DNA from: DATJZH01 sp035499215
GTDB lineage: Bacteria > Actinomycetota > Actinomycetes > Streptosporangiales > Streptosporangiaceae
Length of the DNA: 14,808 bases
Reading direction: 5' to 3'
NCBI GenBank assembly: GCA_035499215.1
Contig: DATJZH010000185.1
Coordinates: 1-14,808 of the forward strand
The position numbers and the translations under genes were made by a program. The stretch's first letter is position 1, and each line of letters begins with the position of its first letter. Positions 6,127 to 13,982 of this stretch are shown here, piece after piece. The notes under the pieces were generated by a model that saw only the letters and a list, made by a program, of their open reading frames with translations, did not search any database and was not told the origin of the DNA.

Positions 6127-6999
6127 TCACAGGCCGGCGACGGCCGGGATCACCTCGGTGCCGATTACCTCGAGCGGTGTCACCTCCCAGACTCTGGCAA
6201 CCGCGCCGATGGCGGCCTGGAAGCCCATCTCGGCGAGCGCGCCGAGCTCGTCCACGATCTGCCCGGCCCGCTCGCCCTTCTCCCCGACGTCGAAGATGAA
6301 ATAGCAGGTCTTCTCGATGTCGTCGTAGTCGCGTCCCTCGCTTTCGCAGTGCGCGCGCAGCACGTCAAGCTTGCGGGCGAGGTCAGGTCCGGGGAACAAG
6401 TTGCATGCCTGGGCGTAGCGGGCAACCAGCCGCAGCGTCTTTCGCTCTCCGGATCCGCCGATCATGATCGGCGGATGCGGCTGCGACAGCGCCTGCGGCG
6501 AGTTCAGCGGGCGTTCCAGCCGGTAGTGCTTGCCCCGGTACGGACTCTCATCGCCGCGCCACATCTGCAGGCAGATCTGCACGGTCTCCTCCAGCCGCTC
6601 GAAACGCTCGGCGACCGGCGGGAACGCAATGCCAAGCCCGCGCGATTCCTCCTCGTTCCAGGCGGCACCGATGCCAAGCCAGGCCCGCCCGCCGGACAGC
6701 ACGTCGAGGGTTGTGACGATCTTCGCCAGGACGCCGGGATACCGGTAGACAGCTCCGGTGACCAGTGTCAGGAGCCTGGCCCTGGACGTGGCGCCGGCTA
6801 GGTAACCCAGCGTGGTGTAAGCCTCGAGCATCTCGTGCTCGGGCGGGCCGAGCACCTGGATCTGGAAGAAGTGGTCCATCACGGCGAGAAAGTCAAAGCC
6901 GGCGTCATCCGCGACGCGTGCCACCGCGGCGAGGTCAGCGCCGAGCCGGGAAGGGCCGCCTGGCGTGGTGAAATCCGGGATCTGCAGTCCGATCTTCAC
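6127..6999 (-). CDS. LLM-class F420-dependent oxidoreductase
   Basis: This 290-residue protein is a luciferase-like monooxygenase-fold enzyme. It starts MKIGLQIPDFTTPGG and contains GFDFLAVMDHFFQI, the run SGGRAWLGIGAAWNEEE ending at about 118, and PPIMIGGSGERKTLRL at 176-191, the usual cofactor-pocket region. Such proteins normally use reduced F420 or FMN to reduce or oxidise small molecules; the substrate cannot be told from sequence. The start chosen is the GTG at 6999-6997, which has GGAGG seven bases upstream (7011-7007). An ATG at 7029 would place this Shine-Dalgarno inside the gene and adds ten unconserved-looking residues. It is divergent from the secreted propeller gene and convergent with the PPOX-fold gene. 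Confidence 0.9.
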   Translation of the reverse strand: MKIGLQIPDFTTPGGPSRLGADLAAVARVADDAGFDFLAVMDHFFQIQVLGPPEHEMLEAYTTLGYLAGATSRARLLTLVTGAVYRYPGVLAKIVTTLDVLSGGRAWLGIGAAWNEEESRGLGIAFPPVAERFERLEETVQICLQMWRGDESPYRGKHYRLERPLNSPQALSQPHPPIMIGGSGERKTLRLVARYAQACNLFPGPDLARKLDVLRAHCESEGRDYDDIEKTCYFIFDVGEKGERAGQIVDELGALAEMGFQAAIGAVARVWEVTPLEVIGTEVIPAVAGL

Positions 7000-7183
7000 G
7001 TGCACACCTCCGATGGACCAGCCTGTCATAGTCCGCCCGGCCGGGCCCTGGCTGGCCGGCGCCCTGGCCTGCCGGGCTCCTGCCAGCAGCCTCCTGGCGC
7101 TCGCCGATCCCGGGCGGCCAGATCCCGCGGAGTCGTTGCTGCCATTTTCGCCTGGCCGGGTACTAACCTGGTTCCACGAAGGT

Positions 7184-7203
7184 CATCCGATAGTCATTGG
7201 ATG
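7184..7203. promoter_or_regulatory. Near-palindrome upstream of the secreted propeller gene, candidate operator
   Basis: CATCCGATAGTCATTGGATG has 8-base arms (7184-7191 and 7196-7203) matching at seven of eight positions around AGTC. A second overlapping inverted repeat, CATTG at 7195-7199 and CAATG at 7206-7210, follows. The stretch is visibly more AT-rich than its surroundings and lies 35 bases before the GTG start. A TAACCT at 7164-7169 could be a -10 box. The regulator is unknown. Confidence 0.4.
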
Positions 7204-7238
7204 GTCAATGCTTAACCAGCGGTGAGCGGAGGTCCCCG

Positions 7239-8408
7239 GTGCGCAGGCCCCGCCGGGCAGGAAATGCGATCGGCCACGTGACCGGCCGTGTGATGGGCCA
7301 GGTGACGGGAACCGCGATCGCCGCCGCGCTGGCTGTCGTACTGCCACTGCCGCTGGCGACCAGCATCGCGGCCCGGGCAGCAGACGCGCCAGCGTGGCGG
7401 GTCGTCGCGAGCTACCACTACGGAGCCAGCGGCAACGCCTCCGGCTACTCTGCGGTGATCGCCCCGGCGCCCGGCGATGCCTGGGTGTTCGGCGGCACCA
7501 ATCCGGGCGCCCCGGGCTCGCCGACGGCCGCGCACTGGGGCGGGCGGAGGTGGCGGCATGTCGCCCTGCCGGCCGGGCTCAGCGGCTTCATCATTGCCGC
7601 GAGCGCCTCCTCGCCAGGCAACATCTGGGCCGTCAGCTACTTCGGCAGGTACGTGCTGCACTGGAATGGGACCCGGTGGGCCGTGGCGAAGAGATGGCAC
7701 GCCGGGAAGGCGACATCGGTCGCCGCGGTCAGCCGGTCGGACGTCTGGGTTTTCGGCGGCGGAAGCAGCCTCGGCACCTGGCACTATAACGGCAGGACCT
7801 GGGCCAAGATCACCGGCCGGGCACACGCCGTGTACCGTGCCAGCGCGCTGTCGCGAAGCGACATCTGGGCAGTAGCGCGACGCTCCCGGCGGGCCGTCGA
7901 GCACTATAACGGCGGCGGCTGGCGGGCCGTGCCGACGGGATCCGCGCTCGCCAGGACCACTCCATACGACATCCTGGCGGTGTCGCCGCACAGCATCTGG
8001 ATTGCCGGCGTCTCCGCCGGCGGCCGCCTGGTCCTGGTACACGGGAACGGCGCGTACTGGACGCGGTTCGTGGCGCCCTGGCAGATGCGGCCCGAGCGCT
8101 TCGCCAGTGATGGCAGCGGCGGAATATGGATACCGGCGGTCACCGGCGCGCAGACATGGATCACGCACCTGTCATGGTCTGGTCAGTGGACGCGCAGCGC
8201 GGTCGACGCGGGGCTCGGCAGCGGAGTGGGCGACCTGGCGCTCATCCCGGGTACGACGTCGCTGTGGGCCAGTGGCGGTTTCCTCACCAAGGCGGGCGGA
8301 GACGCCGCGATCTGGGCATACGGGCCGGTGACCGCCCGTATGCACGCCGTGGCGGGTAGCCGCCTGGCTAAGCGGCGGGCGCGTACCGGGGCTGACCGGC
8401 GCCAGTGA
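7239..8408 (+). CDS. Secreted protein with seven W-motif repeats, probable beta-propeller
   Basis: This 389-residue protein is of unknown function. A twin-basic N terminus (MRRPRR) is followed by a hydrophobic stretch (TAIAAALAVVLPLPLA) and a signal-peptidase-I-like ARA/AD site near residue 47, so it is probably exported. The mature part has seven similar units, each with a (D/S/N/G)-x-W or IW core at Trp 82, 130, 170, 210, 254, 297 and 343, spaced 40-48 residues apart. The first several units also carry a downstream HxNGxxW element (for example HWNGTRW, WHYNGRTW). This spacing suits a seven-bladed beta-propeller. No catalytic motif, sortase signal or lipobox is seen; the C-terminal end is basic. 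The GTG at 7239 is chosen because GGAGG lies six bases upstream; the frame is open back to 7197. Confidence 0.75.
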   Translation: MRRPRRAGNAIGHVTGRVMGQVTGTAIAAALAVVLPLPLATSIAARAADAPAWRVVASYHYGASGNASGYSAVIAPAPGDAWVFGGTNPGAPGSPTAAHWGGRRWRHVALPAGLSGFIIAASASSPGNIWAVSYFGRYVLHWNGTRWAVAKRWHAGKATSVAAVSRSDVWVFGGGSSLGTWHYNGRTWAKITGRAHAVYRASALSRSDIWAVARRSRRAVEHYNGGGWRAVPTGSALARTTPYDILAVSPHSIWIAGVSAGGRLVLVHGNGAYWTRFVAPWQMRPERFASDGSGGIWIPAVTGAQTWITHLSWSGQWTRSAVDAGLGSGVGDLALIPGTTSLWASGGFLTKAGGDAAIWAYGPVTARMHAVAGSRLAKRRARTGADRRQ

Positions 8409-8433
8409 CGCGCCGCAGGTTCGCCGGCGCCGG

Positions 8434-8458
8434 GCCAGGCCCTGGCAAAAATCGCCAG
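8434..8458. terminator. Bidirectional terminator candidate between convergent genes
   Basis: The segment carries GCCAGG, CCTGGC, five A bases, then GCCAG. CTGGC at 8442-8446 can pair either with upstream GCCAG (8434-8438) or with downstream GCCAG (8454-8458), giving two mutually exclusive hairpins. It sits in the 71-base gap between the propeller and thiI stops. Confidence 0.5.
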
Positions 8459-8479
8459 CGGCCGGCGGGCGGATACCCG

Positions 8480-9754
8480 TTATGCGGGACGGTCAGTACG
8501 GCCGGGAGTGTGCTCCTGTGCGGCGGCGGCGAGTTCCTCGGCCAGGTCGTCGGCCTCTAGCCGTGCCTCGATCCGGCGCAGGTCGTCGATCTGCGCCCTT
8601 GTCTCCACCTGGCGCGGGACCAGCAGCGAGCAGCAGTCCTGGTCCGGCAGCTCGGAGATCGCGAGGGTAGCGATCCGGCGCGCCGCCGCCATGATCTCCG
8701 TCTTGTCCATGCCGATCAGCGGCCGCAGGATCGGCAGCGGCACGGCATCATCCAGCGCCGTGATGTTCGTCAGGGTCTGGCTGCTCACCTGGCCAAGGGA
8801 GTCGCCCGTCACCAGCGCGGCGGCGCGCAGCCGCCGTGCCAGTGCAGCGCCGGTTTTCAGCATGAGGCGGCGCTGCGCCATGATCTGCAGCCGGCCCGCT
8901 CCCGAGGAGGCAAGCCGCTGCTGCGCCTTGCCGAATGCGACGACGAACAGCCGTGATCGGCCCTGAAACCTGTCCAGTTCCCGGACCAGGCCGTAAGCCT
9001 TGTACACCGACTCCGGCCCGGTCAGCGGCATGCCGGAGAAATGCAGGAAGCCGCAACGCAGGCCGCGGCGCATCATCCGGTAGGCGGCCACTGGCGAGTC
9101 AATGCCGCCGGACAGAAGCACCAGCGCGCGGCCGCTCATGCTGACCGGCAGGCCGCCCTGGCCTGGCATGCCCTGGGTGAACACGAAGATCTCGGACTGG
9201 TCCACCTCGACGAAGACCGTCGTGTCGGGCCGGCGCAGGTTCACTGGATAGCCGTGCTCCTGCTGGATCCTTGCCCCGATCGCCGCGGCCAGCTGGGCGG
9301 AGGTGACGCCGAATTGCTTGTCCCGCCGCCGTGCCCGGACGGCGAACGATCCCGCCCGGCCTGCCGTCAGCGTCAGCGCCGCGGCGACCGCCGCCTCGGG
9401 GTCTCTGGCCACCCGCACCGCACGGCACACCCTGGCCAGGCCCATGACGTCGCGCATCCGTTCGGCGACGATGTCGACGGCGGTCTCGGCTGGGAGCCCG
9501 CCAGCCGCGGCCCCGGCCACCCGCAGCAGGATCACGCCGTGGCGCGGCCCGATCCTGACCGGGAGGCCGAGGTCTGCTACCGCGTGCCTGATGTTGCCGT
9601 GCAGGATCCGCTCGAAGTGCTGGCGGTTCCTGCCTTTGAGCACGATCTCGCCGAGCTTCAGCAGTACACACGGCTCGCAGCGGACCTGGTCGGACAGTGC
9701 CGTCGTAGGAACGGCCTGCTGTAGGGCGTCACCGGCGAGGGTGTTAGCGGGCAT
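8480..9754 (-). CDS. thiI: tRNA sulfurtransferase ThiI (4-thiouridine synthase), rhodanese-less form
   Basis: This 424-residue enzyme adenylates U8 of tRNA for conversion to 4-thiouridine and in many bacteria also serves thiazole synthesis. An N-terminal ferredoxin-like part starts CVLLKLGEIVLKGRN at about 29-43. A THUMP domain follows to about residue 195, then the PP-loop SGGIDSP at 215-221, VTGDSLGQVSSQTLTN at about 315-330 and RPLIGMDKTEI at 344-354. The C-terminal DQDCCSLLVPRQ resembles the short Bacillus-type ending. The rhodanese domain of the E. coli enzyme is missing, so sulfur must be delivered differently. The ATG at 9754-9752 has GAGG only two bases upstream; an upstream start at 9850 lacks support and adds low-complexity sequence. 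The membrane-protein gene ends 235 bases upstream in the same direction. Confidence 0.93.
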   Translation of the reverse strand: MPANTLAGDALQQAVPTTALSDQVRCEPCVLLKLGEIVLKGRNRQHFERILHGNIRHAVADLGLPVRIGPRHGVILLRVAGAAAGGLPAETAVDIVAERMRDVMGLARVCRAVRVARDPEAAVAAALTLTAGRAGSFAVRARRRDKQFGVTSAQLAAAIGARIQQEHGYPVNLRRPDTTVFVEVDQSEIFVFTQGMPGQGGLPVSMSGRALVLLSGGIDSPVAAYRMMRRGLRCGFLHFSGMPLTGPESVYKAYGLVRELDRFQGRSRLFVVAFGKAQQRLASSGAGRLQIMAQRRLMLKTGAALARRLRAAALVTGDSLGQVSSQTLTNITALDDAVPLPILRPLIGMDKTEIMAAARRIATLAISELPDQDCCSLLVPRQVETRAQIDDLRRIEARLEADDLAEELAAAAQEHTPGRTDRPA

Positions 9755-9989
9755 TTCCTCAGTCTGCCAGCAAATCGGCGCCGCCCAGCCCGTCGCGCGG
9801 CCGGCACCTGACCCGGCCGGGCCGCTGCCTTCCGTTGCCGCAATGGCCACATTGTCGCCGGGAATGGCGCGAGTCAGGCCGACCGATGTGCCGCGGCGGC
9901 GCCACCCGGGTCTACGTGGACGTCTCGCCTGACGGGACTCGCCGGTTCTGCTCCTCGAGCCCGTCCGCTGCCCGTTGCTGGTCGCCGGC
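9755..9989. other. Gap upstream of thiI
   Basis: This 235-base stretch holds no convincing gene. It contains CAATGGCCACATTG at 9841-9854, a 5-bp inverted repeat around GCCA, about 90 bases before the thiI start. No TPP riboswitch-like pattern was recognised. Confidence 0.4.
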
Positions 9990-11648
9990 TCAGCTCACCG
10001 GGTCAGCTCGGCTGGCGTCCTCGGCGGGAGCGATCCCGGCCACGCGGGGCTCGCCGTCCGCCGCGCCGGCGCCCGTGTGCTCGCCATCGGGCAAGGACGC
10101 CGACAGGATGCCGGCGCTTACCGCGGGCTTGCGCTGCGGGACACCGAAGCAGAGCGCGACCGTCATGCAGACCAGCGGGATGGCCGGGATGACGTACCGG
10201 TAGGTGTACTCGTGCTCCGCGACCGGGAACACGACCGCGACCACGGCCGACACCCAGAGCAGCGCGGCGGGCCAGTTGCGCCTGCCCGGCAGGAGCACGC
10301 CGACGAACCCGGCAGCGAGCAGCAGACCGAAAATGGCGCCCGGCACGGAAATCAGCCGCTGGTACATGCGGATCATGCCCGCATAGGGCTCGACCAGGCG
10401 GGTCCCCAGATGGTGGCTCAGGTCCTTCCCGATGCCCTCGGTGCTGCCCTGGTAGTCGCGCACGGCGGCGAGCGCGTAGGTCAGGTTGTCGGGCGGCGTC
10501 AGGCTCGACGAATGCGGCTGCCTGATCGGGAAATCGAAGACCGCGTTGGTCACGAACGGCTGGATGACCTCGCTCGCGACCACGCGGGCGTAGGCGAGCG
10601 GCTGGGCTGTGATCGCCATGACCGCGAAGCGCTCTGCCCGCGCGTTGCTGGCTGTCGTGAAAGCCGCGGTATCGGGCACCAGCCCTACCGTCTGCGGCTT
10701 CCCCTGCCACAGCCAGGCGCTGTGGTCCCACAGGTAGAACTTCGGCTCCGGCCGCTTAGCGGGATCGACCTGGTCGAGGAAGCGCGGCTGGCCGGTGGGG
10801 CACAATGCCCGCAGGTCAGCGGGCGGCTTGATGACAGCGCAGCTGGCGAACGACATAGTGCGCGACCACAGGAACAGGCCGTTGCTATTGGTCAGGTTGA
10901 ATGCGCCGGTTGCCGAGGCGAACCAGGCCATGTACCCGAGCACCGGCAGCGCGCCGGCGCCGAGCACCGCGCCTACCTGCCGCCAGCCGGCCCGGCGGAC
11001 CAGCAGATAGAGGGCCATCAGCGCGATCACCGGCAGTGTCGTGGGCCGGACGATGACCGAGGCACCCATCAGCAGCCCGGCGGTCGCCGACCGCCACGGC
11101 GAGGGCTGCCCGCGCAGCAGCAGCACAGCCAAGCCGGCCATCATCAGCATGAGGGCAAGGAAATCGGCCATGATCAGCTGTTCCAGCAGGAGTTCGGCAG
11201 CGCCGAACAGAACCGGCAGGGCGGCCAGGACCGCGACCCATTCCCGCACTCTCCAGCGCCGCAACACGGCGTAGACCATGACCCCGAGGCCCAGGCCCAT
11301 CAGATGCTGCAGGCCGGCAACCAGGGCAAGTGAATGAAATGGCAGCAGCAGCCGCAAGAACAGCGAATACCCGCTGGGATTCACCGGATCCGGCGCGAGG
11401 TGAGTAGCGCCCCACAGGTAATCGAAGGTGTCCAGCTTGAACAAGACGGCGGGCTGATACCCGAGCATCGTGATTGCGCGCGGAAGAACGGCCAGACCCA
11501 GGGCGATCGAGAACAGCCGGTGCCGCCGGATCAGGCCGGGCAGCGGGTCTGCCCAGGTCAGCAGGCGACGCGAGAGAGCGCCCGGCCTGTCAGCCGTCGC
11601 ACCAGCCCCCGGGCCCTCCCCGCTCCCGCCGACGGCCTCCCTGAACAT
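9990..11648 (-). CDS. Polytopic membrane protein, probable GT-C-type glycosyltransferase
   Basis: This 552-residue protein has a cytoplasmic Gly-rich N-tail (to about residue 43) and roughly ten hydrophobic segments, for example at about 44-62, 104-128, 136-152, 158-178, 188-217, 224-245, 432-453, 460-476 and 484-502. A large hydrophilic loop lies at about 250-430. The first outer loop carries an acidic KLDTFDYLWG (71-80) and then PVNPSGYSLFLRLLLP, as in GT-C polyprenyl-phosphate-sugar transferases. The late EHEYTYRYVIPAIPL (478-492) is also common in these actinobacterial membrane proteins. Sugar donor and acceptor are unknown. The ATG at 11648 is chosen because GGGGG lies a few bases upstream; an open frame back to 11795 has no comparable signal. 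It follows the phosphofructokinase gene by 183 bases in the same direction. Confidence 0.7.
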   Translation of the reverse strand: MFREAVGGSGEGPGAGATADRPGALSRRLLTWADPLPGLIRRHRLFSIALGLAVLPRAITMLGYQPAVLFKLDTFDYLWGATHLAPDPVNPSGYSLFLRLLLPFHSLALVAGLQHLMGLGLGVMVYAVLRRWRVREWVAVLAALPVLFGAAELLLEQLIMADFLALMLMMAGLAVLLLRGQPSPWRSATAGLLMGASVIVRPTTLPVIALMALYLLVRRAGWRQVGAVLGAGALPVLGYMAWFASATGAFNLTNSNGLFLWSRTMSFASCAVIKPPADLRALCPTGQPRFLDQVDPAKRPEPKFYLWDHSAWLWQGKPQTVGLVPDTAAFTTASNARAERFAVMAITAQPLAYARVVASEVIQPFVTNAVFDFPIRQPHSSSLTPPDNLTYALAAVRDYQGSTEGIGKDLSHHLGTRLVEPYAGMIRMYQRLISVPGAIFGLLLAAGFVGVLLPGRRNWPAALLWVSAVVAVVFPVAEHEYTYRYVIPAIPLVCMTVALCFGVPQRKPAVSAGILSASLPDGEHTGAGAADGEPRVAGIAPAEDASRADPVS

Positions 11649-11709
11649 CGCACCCCCTTCTGGTCCGGGCTCATCGGTAATGCTGCCATCGCCGATACGA
11701 AGCGTGACC

Positions 11710-11731
11710 AGAATAGCCGGGGGTTCCCCCG
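11710..11731 (-). promoter_or_regulatory. Promoter with an inverted repeat in its spacer, upstream of the membrane-protein gene
   Basis: On the minus strand TATTCT (11715-11710) fits a -10 box about 60 bases before the start codon. Immediately upstream, CGGGGG and CCCCCG (11718-11723 and 11726-11731) form a 6-bp inverted repeat with a two-base centre. It falls within the spacer between the -10 box and any -35 element. Confidence 0.4.
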
Positions 11732-11802
11732 CTGACGTGCCGTCATGCGAAACTACCGCACCGCACCATCGCCGACTGTGACCAGTCGACCACAATGTTC
11801 CA

Positions 11803-11828
11803 GGATTTCGGCGTTCCCGGATTTCGGC
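11803..11828. repeat. Short direct repeat after the phosphofructokinase gene
   Basis: GGATTTCGGC occurs at 11803-11812 and again at 11819-11828, 16 bases apart start to start, just past the stop of the minus-strand pfkA gene. No function is apparent. Confidence 0.4.
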
Positions 11829-11831
11829 CCG

Positions 11832-12875
11832 CTATCCGAAGAATATCTCCGCCTCGGCATAACGCTCGGGGGGCACCACCTTCAGCTGGCTGACCGCCTC
11901 CGCGAGCGGAACCCGGATGATGTCCACGCCGCGCAGGGCAACCATGCTGCCGAACGCGCCGTCAGCTACCGCCCGGATGGCGTACACGCCGAATCTGGTG
12001 GCCAGCACCCGGTCAAACGCGGTCGGCGTACCCCCGCGCTGGATATGCCCGAGGACGGCACAGCGGGCCTCCTTGCCGGTTCGCCGCTCGATCTCGTCGG
12101 CCAGCAGCTGCCCGACCCCGCCGAGGCGGACGTGCCCGAACGAGTCCAGTCGCTGATCCGTGACAGCCTCGTCCCCGGCCTTGGGGTGCGCACCCTCTGA
12201 GACGACCACGATGGGCGAGTACCTGGTCTGGAACCGGTGCTCCACGTACCGGCAGACCTGGTCCAGGTCGAACGGCTTCTCCGGGATCAGGATGACGTTC
12301 GCGCCGCCAGCCATCCCCGCGTGCAGGGCAATCCAGCCCGCGTGACGGCCCATCACCTCGACGATCAGCGCGCGGTGATGGCTCTCTGCCGTGGTATGCA
12401 GCCGGTCGATCGCCTCCATCGCGATGTTGACGGCAGTGTCGAAGCCGAAGGTGTAGTCAGTGGCGCCGAGATCATTGTCGATGGTCTTCGGCACGCCGAC
12501 CACGTGAGCACCCGCCTGGTTCAGGCTGTTCGCCACGCCCAGGGTGTCCTCGCCGCCGATCGCGATCAGCGCGTCCACGCCGAGGCTGGCGAGATTGTCC
12601 TTGATCCGTTCCAGGCCGGACCTGCCGCCCTGCGACGCCGAGTCAGCCAGCGGGTTCGTCCGGGACGAGCCAAGCATCGTGCCGCCCCGCGGCAGAATGC
12701 CGCGGACCGCCTGCACGTCCAGCGGGATGGTGTCGCCCTCTAGCGGGCCGCGCCAGCCGTCGCGGAAACCAATGAACTCATAGCCGGACTCGGCGATCCC
12801 GGTTCGCACGACCGCCCGGATAACCGCGTTCAGCCCGGGGCAGTCGCCACCGCCGGTAAGAACTCCTACTCGCAT
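11832..12875 (-). CDS. pfkA: 6-phosphofructokinase, probably pyrophosphate-dependent
   Basis: This 347-residue enzyme phosphorylates fructose 6-phosphate in glycolysis. It starts MRVGVLTGGGDCPGLNAV with the nucleotide/PPi loop, has IAIGGEDTLGVA at about 104-115, the catalytic PKTIDNDL at 129-136, EVMGRHAGWIALHAG further on, and GHIQRGGTPTAFDR near the end. Two positions that set phosphoryl-donor choice in this family carry the PPi-type residues: Asp110 (Gly in ATP enzymes, as in the GGEGT of the mycobacterial ATP-PFK) and Lys130. The Amycolatopsis PPi-dependent PFK is the closest type recalled. If it is PPi-dependent the reaction is reversible and could also serve gluconeogenesis. The ATG at 12875 is preceded by AAGGAG about four bases away. 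Confidence 0.93.
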   Translation of the reverse strand: MRVGVLTGGGDCPGLNAVIRAVVRTGIAESGYEFIGFRDGWRGPLEGDTIPLDVQAVRGILPRGGTMLGSSRTNPLADSASQGGRSGLERIKDNLASLGVDALIAIGGEDTLGVANSLNQAGAHVVGVPKTIDNDLGATDYTFGFDTAVNIAMEAIDRLHTTAESHHRALIVEVMGRHAGWIALHAGMAGGANVILIPEKPFDLDQVCRYVEHRFQTRYSPIVVVSEGAHPKAGDEAVTDQRLDSFGHVRLGGVGQLLADEIERRTGKEARCAVLGHIQRGGTPTAFDRVLATRFGVYAIRAVADGAFGSMVALRGVDIIRVPLAEAVSQLKVVPPERYAEAEIFFG

Positions 12876-13030
12876 GAGTCTCCTTCCGCAAAGCTCCGCC
12901 GCTCAGAGCGCCCAGCGGGCCGGGCAGCGCCCGCCCGCCGCGCAATGTCCGCCCGCCACACTAGTGCCCCGGCGCCGGCCCGACCGAGGCGGCCGCCACG
13001 GGCGTGACCGCCGTCGATGACCACAGCCGA

Positions 13031-13048
13031 CGGCCGGGTGACCGGCCG
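13031..13048. terminator. Stable hairpin downstream of plsC, candidate terminator
   Basis: CGGCCGG at 13031-13037 pairs perfectly with CCGGCCG at 13042-13048. On the plus strand the loop is GTGA (a GNRA tetraloop), on the minus strand TCAC. It lies 73 bases past the stop of the minus-strand plsC gene and upstream of pfkA. There is no T-tract. Confidence 0.4.
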
Positions 13049-13121
13049 CGGCTGCCAGGACGTCTGCCGACATTTCCCGAAACCGGCGGGTGAGGCAGGT
13101 ACCAGCAGGAATCCGGGAGTC

Positions 13122-13847
13122 TCAGTCATCCGAAGGCTCGCCGCGGTCACGCGTGCCGGGAACTGCCGCCAGCCGGGCCTTTTTCCGCTGTGCGTACTCA
13201 TCGACGTACTCCTGGCCGGACAGCCTCATGAGCTCGTACATGATCTCGTCAGTCACGGCCCGCAAGACGATGTGATCCTCCTCCAGGCCGTAAAACCGGG
13301 AAAAGTCCAGTGGCCTGCCGAACCGGACGCCCGGCCGGATGTCACGCCGCGGCATGATCCTGCCCGGCGGCTGGAACTCGAAGCCGCCGACCATGGCGGT
13401 CGGGATCACCGGAGCCCTCGCCTCGAGCGCGAGCCGGGCTACGCCAGTGTGGCCGCGGTAGAGCCGGCCGTCGGGCGTCCTGGTGCCTTCCGGGTAGATG
13501 CCCAGCAGCTCACCGCGAGCTAGGACGCGCAGCCCCGTCTGCAGCGCCCGCTCGCTGGCGGCGCCGCCGGACCGGTCCACGGGGATCTGGCCCACGCCAC
13601 GGAAGAATGCCTTAGTGAGGAGTCCTTTCAGCCCTCGGCCGGTGAAGTACTCGGACTTGGCCAGGAAGACGACCTTGCGCGGCAGGGGCAGCGGGGCGAA
13701 GAAGTGGTCGGAGAAGGACAAGTGGTTGCTCGCCAGGATGGCCGGGCCTTCGCGCGGCACGTTCTCGCAGCTCTCCGCCCACGGCCGGAACAGAACCCGC
13801 AGGATCGGCGCGAGCACGGCCTTGACCACCCAGTAGAGCACGATCAT
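13122..13847 (-). CDS. plsC: 1-acyl-glycerol-3-phosphate acyltransferase (PlsC family)
   Basis: This 241-residue membrane-associated enzyme transfers an acyl group to lysophosphatidic acid to make phosphatidic acid. A hydrophobic N-terminal helix (VLYWVVKAVLAPILRVLF) is followed by the catalytic HX4D motif NHLSFSD (His42, Asp47), FFRGVGQIPVDR at 81-92, the substrate-binding YPEGTRTPDG at 118-127 and VIPTAMVG further on. Length and motif order are normal for the family. The ATG at 13847 has no clear Shine-Dalgarno; the GTG two codons later is an alternative. An Rv2182c-type acyltransferase occupies a similar place relative to pknL in mycobacteria. The C-terminal 25 residues are polar and probably variable. 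Confidence 0.92.
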   Translation of the reverse strand: MIVLYWVVKAVLAPILRVLFRPWAESCENVPREGPAILASNHLSFSDHFFAPLPLPRKVVFLAKSEYFTGRGLKGLLTKAFFRGVGQIPVDRSGGAASERALQTGLRVLARGELLGIYPEGTRTPDGRLYRGHTGVARLALEARAPVIPTAMVGGFEFQPPGRIMPRRDIRPGVRFGRPLDFSRFYGLEEDHIVLRAVTDEIMYELMRLSGQEYVDEYAQRKKARLAAVPGTRDRGEPSDD

Positions 13848-13922
13848 ATGCTGCCATGCGTTGCCGTGGCCGGGACAGGGCTGACGGCGGCGCTGTCCTG
13901 GCCGCTGCCGCGGCGCGCTGCC

Positions 13923-13942
13923 CGCGCGCGATCGGGCGCGCG
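13923..13942. promoter_or_regulatory. Inverted repeat between divergent plsC and esterase genes
   Basis: CGCGCGC at 13923-13929 and GCGCGCG at 13936-13942 form a perfect 7-bp inverted repeat with a six-base centre. It lies in the 135-base divergent gap. It could be an operator or simply alternating CG sequence. Confidence 0.3.
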
Positions 13943-13982
13943 ACGATTCTTACGCAAATGGACGACCGGAGAGGACCCGCGC

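Noticed and set aside
9755..9860. TPP riboswitch upstream of thiI
   Set aside because: No conserved thi-box-like sequence was recognised, and ThiI is mainly a tRNA-modifying enzyme.
9975..11333. Long plus-strand open frame (about 450 codons)
   Set aside because: Its translation is Arg/Gln/His-rich low-complexity without motifs, and it lies opposite a membrane protein with clear hydrophobic segments. It is an antisense shadow caused by GC bias.
13704..13982. N-terminal extension of the esterase
   Set aside because: The extension overlaps plsC and has no hydrolase features; a good Shine-Dalgarno precedes the ATG at 13983.
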